DNA of 64,000 bases. Origin: Terriglobales bacterium (GTDB taxonomy: Bacteria; Acidobacteriota; Terriglobia; Bryobacterales; Bryobacteraceae). The stretch lies in contig JAJFUV010000287.1 in the NCBI GenBank assembly GCA_021372245.1, positions 1-64,000 of the forward strand, in the 5' to 3' direction. The notes beneath the pieces were generated by a model. That model was not told where the DNA came from, did not search any database, and saw only the letters and a program-made list of their open reading frames with translations. Of this stretch, positions 28,321 through 37,516 are shown one piece after another. Each line of letters starts with the position of its first letter. Position 1 is the first letter of the stretch. Position numbers and translations under genes: made by a program.

Positions 28321-29120
28321 TCCTCACCGCCAGATTCGGGGCCGCCCAGGCCGCCCTTGGCTACCAGTTCTACGATAGCGCCGGCGCGCTGATCGGCAGC
28401 CGCATCACGGCCGGAATCGTCAGCCTGCCGGAAACCGGCTCCTACCACGCCAACGCCACCCTGCCAGCCGGCGCGGTGGGCGTCTATTGGAACGACACCG
28501 CGACGCTGGCCACCGCCATCGAAGACCTGCGGGACGCCATCGGCATCGCCAACGATCCCGGCAGCGGAGCCTACGCCATTACCGTCACCGTCACCGATGG
28601 CACCCACCCGCTCGAAGGCGCTCGCGTCCGCATCACCGAAGGCGGCATCAACCTCTACGCCACCACCAACGCCACCGGCAATGCCGTGTTCGCCCTCGAC
28701 GCTGGCACCTACGATGCCGCCGTCTCGAAGTCAGGCTACCAGTTCGCCCCCGAGAGCCGCACCGTCACCGGCAACGAAGCGGGCACGCTGGTCAGCGCCC
28801 TCGAAATGGCCGTCCGAACCGTCCCCGCCGCGCCATCCTCGCCCAACCTCACCACCGTCTTCATCGATGCCTACGACATCAACGGCAGCCCGGTCGAAGG
28901 CGAAGTGATCACCTTCTCCATCTTCAACCTGCCGACCGCCACGCCGGAGGAAACCATGCTCACCGGCGGAGCCAAGACCGCCACCACCGATGCGCAGGGC
29001 CGCGCCAGCATCGAGCTGGAAAGCAACGTCACCTACAAGGCCGTCAACACCCTGCTCTTCGGTCCCAACGGCCTGTTCTTCACCCCCACCGGCGATACCT
29101 ACAACCTCGCAGACGCATAA
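28317..29120 (+). CDS. Virion protein with carboxypeptidase-regulatory-like beta domains
   Basis: 267 residues. Two Ig-like/CarboxypepD_reg-like beta-sandwich repeats are suggested by YAITVTVTDGTHPLEGARVR ... GNAVFALDAGTYDAAVSKSG and TTVFIDAYDINGSPVEGEVI ... DAQGRASIELE. Such domains decorate phage fibres and heads and bind surfaces. Start 28317 overlaps the stop of the small membrane gene. Confidence 0.65.
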   Translation: MILTARFGAAQAALGYQFYDSAGALIGSRITAGIVSLPETGSYHANATLPAGAVGVYWNDTATLATAIEDLRDAIGIANDPGSGAYAITVTVTDGTHPLEGARVRITEGGINLYATTNATGNAVFALDAGTYDAAVSKSGYQFAPESRTVTGNEAGTLVSALEMAVRTVPAAPSSPNLTTVFIDAYDINGSPVEGEVITFSIFNLPTATPEETMLTGGAKTATTDAQGRASIELESNVTYKAVNTLLFGPNGLFFTPTGDTYNLADA

Positions 29121-29125
29121 CCACC

Positions 29126-30808
29126 ATGGGCGCATTCCGTATCTTCTCCCGCTTGGCAGACCTGCTTGATGTGAAAACCAGCAGGGCCAGCACCGTGCTG
29201 CCATTCCTCAAGCCGGATGGATCGGTGGAACAGCGCCAAGCAGCCACCAGCGATGTTTCCGGCCTGCAATCCGCCCTCGACGCCAAGCAGCCCACCCTCG
29301 TCAGCGGCACCAACATCAAGACCGTTTCGGGCGTATCCATTCTCGGAACAGGCGACTTGAATCCGGTCACCGCCACCAACGTCGCCGCCGTCATCAACTC
29401 GGCCGCGGAGAAGACCACCCCGGCCAACGACGACCGCCTCGCCATTACCGACAGCGCCGCATCCCACGCCCTGAAGAAACTCACATGGGCCAATCTCAAA
29501 GCCACCCTCAAGACCTATCTCGACGGGCTCTACTCCGCCCTCGGCCACACCCACCCTTGGAGTGAGATCAATAAGATGGGCGCGGTGCCATCCGACGTTG
29601 GTGCCGGAACTATCGCTACTCAGGACGCCAACAACGTCGCCATTACCGGAGGCACCATCAGCGGCCTGACCTCATTGTCCACCAGCGGAAACACCGACCT
29701 TACCGGCTACTTGTCGGCGGCCGGAGGCACCCTGTATGCAGATCATGTGACCAGCCGCGTCGGCATTGGCACCAACTCCCCGACCGCCAAGCTCGATGTC
29801 AACGGCACCTTCAACGCGGTGGGCAACGCCACCATCGGCGGCACGTTGACGGTCACGGGCCAGACGGCTGACGAGCCGACCAGCGTCATGACGCGGGGTC
29901 TGGCGGATGCGAGGTATTCGCACACGGTCGCAGACTTCGACTATGATGCTAACACCGTTGGAGCGACAGGCTCCGGAGGGGTTTGGACGTGGACCCCGCC
30001 AGCAACAGCCAAACTATTCCGTGTTACGCTCGTCTCTGGCGGTGCTGGCGGCGGCTCAGGACGTTGTGGAGCGGCTGGCACCAATCGTTTCGGCGGCGGT
30101 GGCGGCGCGCCTGGCGTGTTGACAATCATCGACATCCCGGTCTCCTACCTTCCAGCGGGCGCGTGGACTATCACGGTGGGCGCTGGTGGCGCTGGTGGCG
30201 CGGCTCAATCAACTCCTGACTCCGATGGATTGACTGGCTCCGTAGGCGGCGAGACAAAGATCGCGATTGGATCGACGCTCATAGCGATGGCTCTAAGCGC
30301 TGGGAGCGGCACGCCCGGTCGTGGCGGCACGACGACCAGTGGAACCGGAGGATCCACCTCCTCTCACATCAGCACAATCAACCCTAACGCTCTCATCGGA
30401 ATGATTGGCGGCAACGGATCGTCAGGAAATGGTGATTCCAGAGTCGGAGGCCCCTACTGCACTGGCGGCGGCGGAGGCGGAGGGCTGAACACAAGTAACA
30501 ACATAGGTCGTGGCGGAGTCGGTACCCCCACATTGGCTGGCTACGCTTACGGTAGTGGTATCAGCCAAACTCACCCCGGAGCTGGCGTTGATGGCGGGAC
30601 TGGCGGCGAGTCGAACATCGTGCCGCGGATTCCTGTTAGCGGCGGTGGCGTCGGCGGCAATGGCGGCTTCGCCAACCCCGGAGGCAGAGGCCGTGACGGC
30701 GTTCGCGGCGGTGGAGGCGGCGGCGGCGGTGCGGGAACCAATGGTGGCGCTTCCGGCGCTGGCGGAAATGGCGGCAACGGTTTTGTGCGAATCGAAATCA
30801 TCAACTAA
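29126..30808 (+). CDS. Tail fibre protein with glycine-rich tip
   Basis: 560 residues. The N-terminal half has fibre-like repeats (SDVSGLQSALDAKQPTLVSG, then VGIGTNSPTAKLDVNGTF), and the last 280 residues are very rich in Gly (runs of 7-8), as in phage adhesin domains built as polyglycine sandwiches. This protein probably contacts the host surface. The mid part carries an ADARYSHTVADFDY motif marking the junction between shaft and tip. Confidence 0.8.
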   Translation: MGAFRIFSRLADLLDVKTSRASTVLPFLKPDGSVEQRQAATSDVSGLQSALDAKQPTLVSGTNIKTVSGVSILGTGDLNPVTATNVAAVINSAAEKTTPANDDRLAITDSAASHALKKLTWANLKATLKTYLDGLYSALGHTHPWSEINKMGAVPSDVGAGTIATQDANNVAITGGTISGLTSLSTSGNTDLTGYLSAAGGTLYADHVTSRVGIGTNSPTAKLDVNGTFNAVGNATIGGTLTVTGQTADEPTSVMTRGLADARYSHTVADFDYDANTVGATGSGGVWTWTPPATAKLFRVTLVSGGAGGGSGRCGAAGTNRFGGGGGAPGVLTIIDIPVSYLPAGAWTITVGAGGAGGAAQSTPDSDGLTGSVGGETKIAIGSTLIAMALSAGSGTPGRGGTTTSGTGGSTSSHISTINPNALIGMIGGNGSSGNGDSRVGGPYCTGGGGGGGLNTSNNIGRGGVGTPTLAGYAYGSGISQTHPGAGVDGGTGGESNIVPRIPVSGGGVGGNGGFANPGGRGRDGVRGGGGGGGGAGTNGGASGAGGNGGNGFVRIEIIN

Positions 30809-30813
30809 TCACC

Positions 30814-31206
30814 ATGATCCAACTCACCCCATCCAAACCCCGTCTGGTGCTTAACCTCGAACACATCGAGGAGCCGCTGACCTTGGTCGAGAACGCCACC
30901 AAAATGGCCGTCCACAACCTCAACGAGTCGATGCGGCGCTTTTGGGAAAAAAGCGACGAGGAGATCGAGGAGATGCTCAACCACCACGGACTGGTGGGCA
31001 TCGAGCAGATCTTCACCGCGCACTACACCTACGGCAGCATGCTCAACCAACTGCTCGCCGACCGAGGCATTGCCGAGCCGCGTGTGAACCTGACCCGCCC
31101 GCGCGACTTCACCGTGGACCAGGCGACCGGCCGGATCACACTGGTGCCGCTGCCCGAGCCGCCCGCCGCCCCGCCAGAGCCCGAAGCCGAAGAACCCGCC
31201 ACATGA
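30814..31206 (+). CDS. Hypothetical protein in fibre-lysis region
   Basis: 130 residues. It is helical with an acidic middle (FWEKSDEEIEEMLNHHGL) and a Pro/Glu tail. Unknown family. It follows the fibre gene by five bases and may be a fibre chaperone or accessory protein; this is only a positional guess. Confidence 0.5.
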   Translation: MIQLTPSKPRLVLNLEHIEEPLTLVENATKMAVHNLNESMRRFWEKSDEEIEEMLNHHGLVGIEQIFTAHYTYGSMLNQLLADRGIAEPRVNLTRPRDFTVDQATGRITLVPLPEPPAAPPEPEAEEPAT

Positions 31207-31228
31207 ACCTCCCGTCCCAATACCAGCA

Positions 31229-31807
31229 ATGACCCCCAAGTCCAAACCCAAAGCGCCGCTTCCGATTGTCCACGCCGCCGCGCTGGCATCATGGAGCAAA
31301 GCGCATTCCGAACCATTGCCGGAATTCTTCCTTCTCGGAGTTCGCGGCTACTACCGGGACACCATGGGCGCTTCTGGTGTCAACGACCGCGGCACCTACG
31401 ACGACGCGATCTTTGTCGTGGGACGTGAAACATTTGCCGCGTTCAACGCCAACACCGACCCAAGCAGATTTCGTGCTGGTATCGCATCCCTGCTTCCCGG
31501 ATGGCACCCATACCGCCCCGGAAACCATGGCATCAGCCGTCCCGGCGGAGGTTATCCCGCGTTTCGCCCCGCCACCCCGAATGAGGCGTTGCCCGTTCGG
31601 CGGGACGGTGAATCCGCCATCCCATCCAGGCGACCAGGCATCGCTATCAACATCCATCGCGGCGGAAGGACCACCACATCCTCGGAAGGCTGCCAGACCA
31701 TCCACCCGGATCAATGGCAGGCGTTTCACTCTTTGGTTATGCTGGAGTTGAAGCGCCGTGGGCTCAAACGCTTTTGGTATGGCCTGATTGACGGGCCGAT
31801 TGCCTGA
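31229..31807 (+). CDS. Endolysin candidate (L,D-transpeptidase-like Cys motif)
   Basis: 192 residues. RGYYRDTMGASGVNDRGTYD and a later INIHRGGRTTTSSEGCQTI are the striking parts. His...Ser-x-Gly-Cys resembles the catalytic box of YkuD-type L,D-transpeptidases, so a peptidoglycan-acting fold is plausible. The site at the end of the fibre/lysis block, before a terminator, agrees. The His-Cys spacing is shorter than usual, so the enzyme class is uncertain. Confidence 0.55.
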   Translation: MTPKSKPKAPLPIVHAAALASWSKAHSEPLPEFFLLGVRGYYRDTMGASGVNDRGTYDDAIFVVGRETFAAFNANTDPSRFRAGIASLLPGWHPYRPGNHGISRPGGGYPAFRPATPNEALPVRRDGESAIPSRRPGIAINIHRGGRTTTSSEGCQTIHPDQWQAFHSLVMLELKRRGLKRFWYGLIDGPIA

Positions 31808-31871
31808 CCATTTTACAGCCTCCGGATCGCTATCGACCAACGAGGCGTGACATAGCTTCAATCTCCTGGAC

Positions 31872-31955
31872 CCGGCGGAATCTCGGGACAGATCCGCCGG
31901 AAACCACCCGCCCCGCGCACGTTTCCTGGCTGGTTGTCGTGCGCGGGGTTTTCTG
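31872..31955 (+). terminator. Double hairpin and rho-independent terminator
   Basis: First stem CCGGCGGA (31872-31879) with TCCGCCGG (31893-31900). Second stem CCCCGCGCAC (31911-31920) with GTGCGCGGGG (31939-31948), followed by TTTTCT. It closes the fibre/lysis block before the scaffold-capsid promoter-like motif. Confidence 0.8.
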
Positions 31956-31975
31956 TCTCTACGCGTCCGAGATAG

Positions 31976-32014
31976 CTGCGCCCGTATTCAATTTGAGAAA
32001 CGGGGGGAAGATCG
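31976..32014 (+). promoter_or_regulatory. Phage promoter-like motif 5
   Basis: CTGCGCCCGT (31976-31985) and a GGGAAGAT box (32007-32014), 45 bases before the ATG at 32021. Bases GATAGCTGCGCCCGTATTCA recur before the replication gene (53738 onward). Confidence 0.65.
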
Positions 32015-32020
32015 CGGGTG

Positions 32021-33022
32021 ATGACCACTCCCGATCCAAGCCTTGGCGAACAGTCAGGCCCACAATCCGAAGTCACCCAAGCGAGCGCACAGCAGCCCAC
32101 CGGTGACACTCCAGTCAGCGACCTCAGCGAGGAACAGCTTCTTGAGCTGATCACCGCAGAGACACCCGAAGAAGTTTCCGGCATCGTCAAACCGCAGGAA
32201 GCGCCGCCGGCCAGCGAACAGCAGCCGCAGACGCCACGCGAGGAAACGAATCCGGACACGCCAGCAAAGCCGCCTGGGCGCTTGTCCGTCCGAGCCTTGC
32301 CGGCTGATCAGCAGGTGGAAATGGCGCGAGCCCTGGAAATGGTCCGCAACAAGGAAGCAGCCGACGTTCTCGAAGCCTTACAAAAGGTCCGCGGCGTCCA
32401 AGCCACTCCGCAAGCGGCAGCCAACCAGGATCCCGATCCCGACACCGAAGAGAAGCCGCCAAGCCAGACCCAAGCCACCCCGCAGGAAACCGGCGAAGTC
32501 CAGAGCATCGAAGCCCGACTGGCAGACCTCCGCGCACAGCGGAAAGCCGCCAAATCGGATTTCGACACGGACCTTGAAGAAACGCTCACCACTGAGATCG
32601 AGGACACGCTGATTGCCTTGCAGGAAGCCAAGATCAGGCAAACGCAAGAGCAAGCAGCCCAAGAGACCTTCCAGTCTCAATACCTCGCCGCGGTGGATGA
32701 ACTCGAAGCCAAGTATCCGGACACGCTCGATGACAACTCCGAGTTTTCCAGCCTGCTCGATGACCTGATGACCGCCGCACGAGTGCGGAAAGACCCCGGC
32801 CTGGCCGATCCCCGGTTCATCCTCACCAAAGCAGAGCAAGTGGCCAAAATGCTGGCTCCGAAACCTTCGGGCAGACCGCCCACGCCCCCGCCAGCCGCCC
32901 CGCGGCCGACCGGCGCGGCAGTCGCTCCCGCCCATGCTGGCGTCAACCGTCCGACTCCGGACCAGATCGCAGAGATGATCAATAACGCCGATCCCGACGA
33001 ACTGCTTGCCGCGATTTCCTAA
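32021..33022 (+). CDS. Scaffolding-like protein
   Basis: 333 residues rich in Gln, Glu, Pro and Ala, with a long acidic N-terminal part and a coiled central part (IEARLADLRAQRKAAKSDFD), directly before the capsid gene. This is the usual composition and position for a scaffold that guides head assembly. A GTG three bases upstream is an alternative start. Confidence 0.7.
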   Translation: MTTPDPSLGEQSGPQSEVTQASAQQPTGDTPVSDLSEEQLLELITAETPEEVSGIVKPQEAPPASEQQPQTPREETNPDTPAKPPGRLSVRALPADQQVEMARALEMVRNKEAADVLEALQKVRGVQATPQAAANQDPDPDTEEKPPSQTQATPQETGEVQSIEARLADLRAQRKAAKSDFDTDLEETLTTEIEDTLIALQEAKIRQTQEQAAQETFQSQYLAAVDELEAKYPDTLDDNSEFSSLLDDLMTAARVRKDPGLADPRFILTKAEQVAKMLAPKPSGRPPTPPPAAPRPTGAAVAPAHAGVNRPTPDQIAEMINNADPDELLAAIS

Positions 33023-33083
33023 GTCGCGGGCCATCGAGCAAGGCGGGTGAAGCACCAACTCTTTCCAGAAAGGAAACACCATC

Positions 33084-34655
33084 ATGTCATACAACACCGA
33101 ACCTCGGAACTCCACTTTGGCGGAAGTCCTGGCCATGGCTCCCAACGCCCGCCAAGACGCAATCGTCGCCTACTTCCACAAGGCATCCGCGCAACACAAC
33201 GCGCTGATGGGCTTCACGTCCTCGTTCGACCCCAACCAGCAAAACGGCGGCGTCACCTCGATCTTCTGCGAGAAGACCGACCTTCGCGCCGGCGGCAAGT
33301 CCCGCGTCCACTTCAACACCATCGGCATGCCTGCCGGTCCTGGTGCCGTGGGTGCCGGGCAACTGACTGGCAACGAGTCGAAGAGCGCCATTGGCACTTA
33401 CTCGGCCGCTGTCGATTGGATCCGCGATGCCGTCTCGCTCACGCAGGACGAAATCGAAATGATCGAGGCCGGCCGCAACCTCAAGGCGACCATGAAGCAA
33501 CTGCTGGCCCGCAAGATGGGTCTCACCAAGCAGAATCATGGACTCATGCGCCTGATCCGTTCCGCCACCTCGGTAAACACCTACCGGGTGGGCAACCGTG
33601 CCAGCACCAACGCGCTGACCGCCGATGATACGCTCTCTCTCGAAGTGAGCAACATCACCCGCGCGATGCTCAACACGCTCGGTGCCACGCCGCTCAAAAA
33701 GAACGTGAGCAAGCCGGGCTGCCCGGTGAACAAGTTCATGCTCTTCGCCACCGATCAGGCGCTTCTGCCAATCCGCAACGACTCGCTGTTCTCCACGGCG
33801 AAAGACGCGGACGTGCGCGGCAGCCAAAACGCCAACTTCACTGGCGAACTGCTCGATTGGCAGGGCAACTCGTTCTACGAGTTCCCGCAAATGGACATGG
33901 CCTGGGACGACTACAAGGGCGGCCCGCTGCTCGCCAAGGCCAAGGTCGTGCTGGCCAATCCGATCACTCCGGCATCCACCGGCGACGGTTTGAAACTGAC
34001 AGTCAACGCCAGCAACACGCTGAGCCGTTACTTCCAGTTCTTCGACGGTCACCCGTGGCAGTTCTCGCGTCAGGAATCGCTGCCGAACTTCTCCGGCAAC
34101 GAATACTACGCGTGGGCCTGCAATCCGGACGGCAGCCGTGTGTTCTTCTCCTACGATGGCCTGAACGGTGTCGTCGGCGGAAACACCCTCACCGTGAAGA
34201 AGATCCTCAGCCCGCAGGCTACCGGCAGTGCCGACGCCACCACTGTGGGTCAACTCACCACCGGCACCAACGCCCTCGACCCCGGCGCGACCACTGCGGC
34301 CGACGAGTTCCTTGGCGGCGGAGATTCCAACCTTCTGGCCACTGGCCCGAACGGCACTTGGAAATACTCCAACACCATCGACAGCGGCGCGGTGATCCTG
34401 CAAGCCAACAGCCAGGGCGTGGTGTATGCCCGCTCGTTCATGCTCGCCAGCATGGCCGCGCTGTTCGCCCACGGTCGCGTGAAAATGGCCGAAATCGAAC
34501 AAAACTTCGATTACGACTACGTGATGGGCAACGGGTTCCAGATGATCTTCGGCACCGGCGTGGTGCTGGATCCGCTGGGCAACCCGAACGGCTACATCAT
34601 GATCGAGCACGCGCTTGACGTGGTGGGCTACCCTTGCCCGTCGTCGGAAGCCTGA
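33084..34655 (+). CDS. Major capsid protein, N4 gp56 type
   Basis: 523 residues. The N-terminal GKSRVHFNTIGMPAGPGAVG and the later GNESKSAIGTYSAAVDWIR resemble the N4 gp56-family capsid fold (HK97-like). It follows the scaffold gene, has an AGAAAGGAAA ribosome binding site (one of few clear ones here), and is followed by a strong terminator, as expected for the most expressed virion gene. Confidence 0.8.
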   Translation: MSYNTEPRNSTLAEVLAMAPNARQDAIVAYFHKASAQHNALMGFTSSFDPNQQNGGVTSIFCEKTDLRAGGKSRVHFNTIGMPAGPGAVGAGQLTGNESKSAIGTYSAAVDWIRDAVSLTQDEIEMIEAGRNLKATMKQLLARKMGLTKQNHGLMRLIRSATSVNTYRVGNRASTNALTADDTLSLEVSNITRAMLNTLGATPLKKNVSKPGCPVNKFMLFATDQALLPIRNDSLFSTAKDADVRGSQNANFTGELLDWQGNSFYEFPQMDMAWDDYKGGPLLAKAKVVLANPITPASTGDGLKLTVNASNTLSRYFQFFDGHPWQFSRQESLPNFSGNEYYAWACNPDGSRVFFSYDGLNGVVGGNTLTVKKILSPQATGSADATTVGQLTTGTNALDPGATTAADEFLGGGDSNLLATGPNGTWKYSNTIDSGAVILQANSQGVVYARSFMLASMAALFAHGRVKMAEIEQNFDYDYVMGNGFQMIFGTGVVLDPLGNPNGYIMIEHALDVVGYPCPSSEA

Positions 34656-34676
34656 TCGGCTGACTGACACCCTCGG

Positions 34677-34718
34677 AGCGGGGCGGCGCGAAACACCGCC
34701 GCCCCGCTTTCCTTTTCT
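34677..34718 (+). terminator. Rho-independent terminator after capsid gene
   Basis: A 12-bp perfect stem, AGCGGGGCGGCG (34677-34688) with CGCCGCCCCGCT (34697-34708), has an eight-base loop and a pyrimidine run TTCCTTTTCTCC. Confidence 0.85.
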
Positions 34719-34735
34719 CCCACAACTCCAAACCT

Positions 34736-35359
34736 ATGAGACTCCCGCCCATTATCAGCAAGGCCACCTTGAAAGGACTGGCAAAGCCCGACGAAACGCA
34801 TGTCGTCCGCGTCATCGCCCACGAGGCGAACAACTCCACGGTTTACCGGCTGCGGTGCCGGACGCGCGAATATCGATTCGAGCGGGACGGCACGGTGGGC
34901 AGGCACATTCTCGACATCCCGGTTTCCGTGTGGATGGCCGGAGCGCCCGGCGGGGCCGGTGGCGGCAAGTTCCGCGACAACCAGAGCATCGCGGAGGATT
35001 TCCGCACCGCGGAGCGCTGCCCCTACTCGATCCACGTCCTGCCGATCGCCTCGAGTACCGCCGCGGATGCGCCAAAGTCATCGAGCGGTCACCTGCCGGC
35101 ACTTCGCCGCCTGCTGTCGAACCTCGGTGCGCCCGATGAAGTGCGCCAGGCATTCGCCCTGATCGACGCCGGAGGAACTCCGGAGGAACTGGAGAAGTTC
35201 ACCGATAGCGTGATCACCGTGGTCATGGGTCCGGGCGTTCGGGCTGCAATGATCCCGTTTGATCAACCCGACATTGAAGAATCCCCCTCGCAGGCCCGCG
35301 CGCGCAAGATGCGGGAAGCCAAAGCGGCGAAGAAGGCCGCGCAACTCCAACCGGCATGA
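34736..35359 (+). CDS. Hypothetical head-region protein
   Basis: 207 residues. The N-terminal half is beta-like (HVVRVIAHEANNSTVYRLRC) with a Gly-rich loop, and the end is Lys/Ala-rich. Unknown family. It is the first gene of the block after the capsid terminator; the ATGA overlap with the next gene ties it to the connector genes. Confidence 0.55.
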   Translation: MRLPPIISKATLKGLAKPDETHVVRVIAHEANNSTVYRLRCRTREYRFERDGTVGRHILDIPVSVWMAGAPGGAGGGKFRDNQSIAEDFRTAERCPYSIHVLPIASSTAADAPKSSSGHLPALRRLLSNLGAPDEVRQAFALIDAGGTPEELEKFTDSVITVVMGPGVRAAMIPFDQPDIEESPSQARARKMREAKAAKKAAQLQPA

Positions 35360-35586
35360 ACGCAGAACAACGCGCCCGTCTCTTGATCGAGACACAAGAA
35401 ACCGCCGACCGGCTGAACAAGCTGAATGCCTTCATGGCCACCGACGCATTCCCAAAGCTCCCGCGCGAGGACAAGGATTTGCTCTACTCCCAACAACGGG
35501 TGATGAGCGAATACGTCCAGATCCTCGGCAAGCGGCTGGAGCGAGCCGGCCAGCAGTTCAAACACGCCAAACCCTCTGACCAATGA
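35356..35586 (+). CDS. Small helical phage protein (DUF7681-like)
   Basis: 76 residues. It resembles the short phage proteins that begin with a run of charged helices and contain LPREDKDLLYSQQRVMSEYV and LGKRLE. In other phages such proteins lie among head genes. Coupled to both neighbours by ATGA overlaps. Confidence 0.6.
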   Translation: MNAEQRARLLIETQETADRLNKLNAFMATDAFPKLPREDKDLLYSQQRVMSEYVQILGKRLERAGQQFKHAKPSDQ

Positions 35587-36509
35587 CCGTCAACGACATC
35601 GCCAAGCGACTGCTGACCAACTTCTCGCCGGAAGAGCGCGAGATTCCGGACAATGCTACCTATCCCGGTCGCAATGATGCGGTAAAGCAGGCGATCAACG
35701 GCGCGTTGCAGGAACTCTTTGGCAAGGGCGGCCCGTGGGTCCGCAAGGACGAGATTGGCGTCAGGATCTACCCCACCACCTCGGTGACGATCGCGGTGAC
35801 GGCCGGATCCACTTCCGCCACGATCACCACCGGCTGGCAAGCGTGGATGGCCGGCTGCACCATCGTCATCGACGCGAGCGAGGACAACGAAATCAAGAAC
35901 GCTTCCGCCTCCGCGACTCTCAAGTACCCCTACACCGGCACCACCGGCACCAAGAACGCCATCGTCTATCACGACTCCATCACCATCGGTGACGACGTGC
36001 TCGAAGTGCTCGATCCCGTGCGCCTCGACCGCCGGCCGCTGGCCGTGACCGTTTCCCCGCATCATCAGAGCGTGCTGACCGAGTATGACGACTACGGGAT
36101 CCGCCCTGGCAGCCAGACGCCCATGATCACGGTTGACCGGGTTTCCGACACCGCGGGCACGCCGGTTTGCTACCACGTTCACACTTGGATTCCGGACGCC
36201 AACACGCCATCGCGCGTTCGCATGCGCCTCACCCCGGCACCGACCTCGGCCGGCATGCTCGACTATCAGGCGATGCTCGCCCCGCCGGTGGTCACCAATC
36301 TGGCCGCAAGCACCACCCTGCCGATTCCGCTTGGCTTTGATGAATCCGTGTTCCTCCCGGTGGCCACCATGCACCTGATGGGCACTTCGTTCTTCCGCGC
36401 AATGGGCGTGCCCGCCGCCGTGCAGAAGTCCTACGACACCGCCATGGAACTGCTCGCCGGATCCAACCCCGGCAAAACCAACCAGATTCGATTTGTCACC
36501 CGAGGATGA
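35583..36509 (+). CDS. Head-tail connector-like structural protein
   Basis: 308 residues. A helical N-terminus (YPGRNDAVKQAINGALQELF) is followed by beta-rich sequence and a C-terminal helix (ESVFLPVATMHLMGTSFFR). This resembles podovirus tail-tube/adaptor proteins in order and size. The family assignment is not secure. Confidence 0.55.
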   Translation: MTVNDIAKRLLTNFSPEEREIPDNATYPGRNDAVKQAINGALQELFGKGGPWVRKDEIGVRIYPTTSVTIAVTAGSTSATITTGWQAWMAGCTIVIDASEDNEIKNASASATLKYPYTGTTGTKNAIVYHDSITIGDDVLEVLDPVRLDRRPLAVTVSPHHQSVLTEYDDYGIRPGSQTPMITVDRVSDTAGTPVCYHVHTWIPDANTPSRVRMRLTPAPTSAGMLDYQAMLAPPVVTNLAASTTLPIPLGFDESVFLPVATMHLMGTSFFRAMGVPAAVQKSYDTAMELLAGSNPGKTNQIRFVTRG

Positions 36510-37516
36510 GCCGCGACGCATTCAGGCCGATCACCACCAGCACGCGCTTGGAAGTCCCGCGCGGGCACCGCATTTACACCACCGGGCGCGAGGTTCCGGC
36601 GGAATACACCATCCCCAGCATCGGGGATTCCATGTCTGCGGTTCTCGGTACTGCGTGGGCGGGTTCCACGATCTTTGCCATTTCCGAGCGCCCCGAGGCA
36701 AACAAGCTGCAAGTCACTTACAGCCACACCGCTTTGCCCTCTCGCCCGTGGACGCGGTTCCGGCACCTGTCCATACCGAAAAATCACCGTCTCTACACCA
36801 CCACCATCCTGATCCCCATCAGCTACACCATTCCGGATGTGGGGATGCAAATCAAGGACGTGGCCAGCGCTGGCGTGCCTTACCTGACAGAAGCACTTGG
36901 AATGGCCGCAGGCAGGCAGGACGACTACATCGTGGCCGTTCGCCATCCGGAAGCCTACGGTGGATACCGCCTAGAACTCGATCACATGACCGTGCCGGTC
37001 GCGGCATATTCAGACTACCAGACAGTCGCCTGCGTGTTCCCGTCCATTTACCCGAATGGAACGTCATTTTTTCCCGGCGGCTCGATGCGCCGATCTCGAT
37101 CGGTGTTAGGTCGTGTTTTGTATCAGTTCACCCGCACGACTGGAGCCGGATCCACATGGGCGACATGGCAGGCGGATGGCACCATTTGGAACTTCGTGAG
37201 CCTAGGCACCGGCCCCTTCGAAGTGGAAAGCTATCTGGCTCAGGCGGCCAATGAAATTTTCATCGATAGTGATGGGAACAGTGGGACCGTTGGCCAGTTC
37301 CTCAACGGAACCTTCATCGCACAGGACACCATCCATGATGCGATCACCATCAGCATCCCCGGTGATCTCTATTATGAAATCGGAGAGTCAAAGCCATCGG
37401 CCACCACTTACGCGTCATGGGTGGCCAACAAGACTGAAATCATCCTGAGCCGGACAATCGATGACTGGTATGGGGACATCAAAATGAGGCGCACTGTATT
37501 CGTGCGGGCACAATGA
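36506..37516 (+). CDS. Virion structural protein
   Basis: 336 residues, beta-rich with repeated Tyr-Thr-Ile-Pro phrases (AEYTIPSIGDSMSAVLGTAW; ISYTIPDVGMQIKDVASAG). The two parts look like an internal duplication. The family is not recognised; placed between connector and serine-rich proteins, it is probably part of the tail. Confidence 0.55.
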   Translation: MSRDAFRPITTSTRLEVPRGHRIYTTGREVPAEYTIPSIGDSMSAVLGTAWAGSTIFAISERPEANKLQVTYSHTALPSRPWTRFRHLSIPKNHRLYTTTILIPISYTIPDVGMQIKDVASAGVPYLTEALGMAAGRQDDYIVAVRHPEAYGGYRLELDHMTVPVAAYSDYQTVACVFPSIYPNGTSFFPGGSMRRSRSVLGRVLYQFTRTTGAGSTWATWQADGTIWNFVSLGTGPFEVESYLAQAANEIFIDSDGNSGTVGQFLNGTFIAQDTIHDAITISIPGDLYYEIGESKPSATTYASWVANKTEIILSRTIDDWYGDIKMRRTVFVRAQ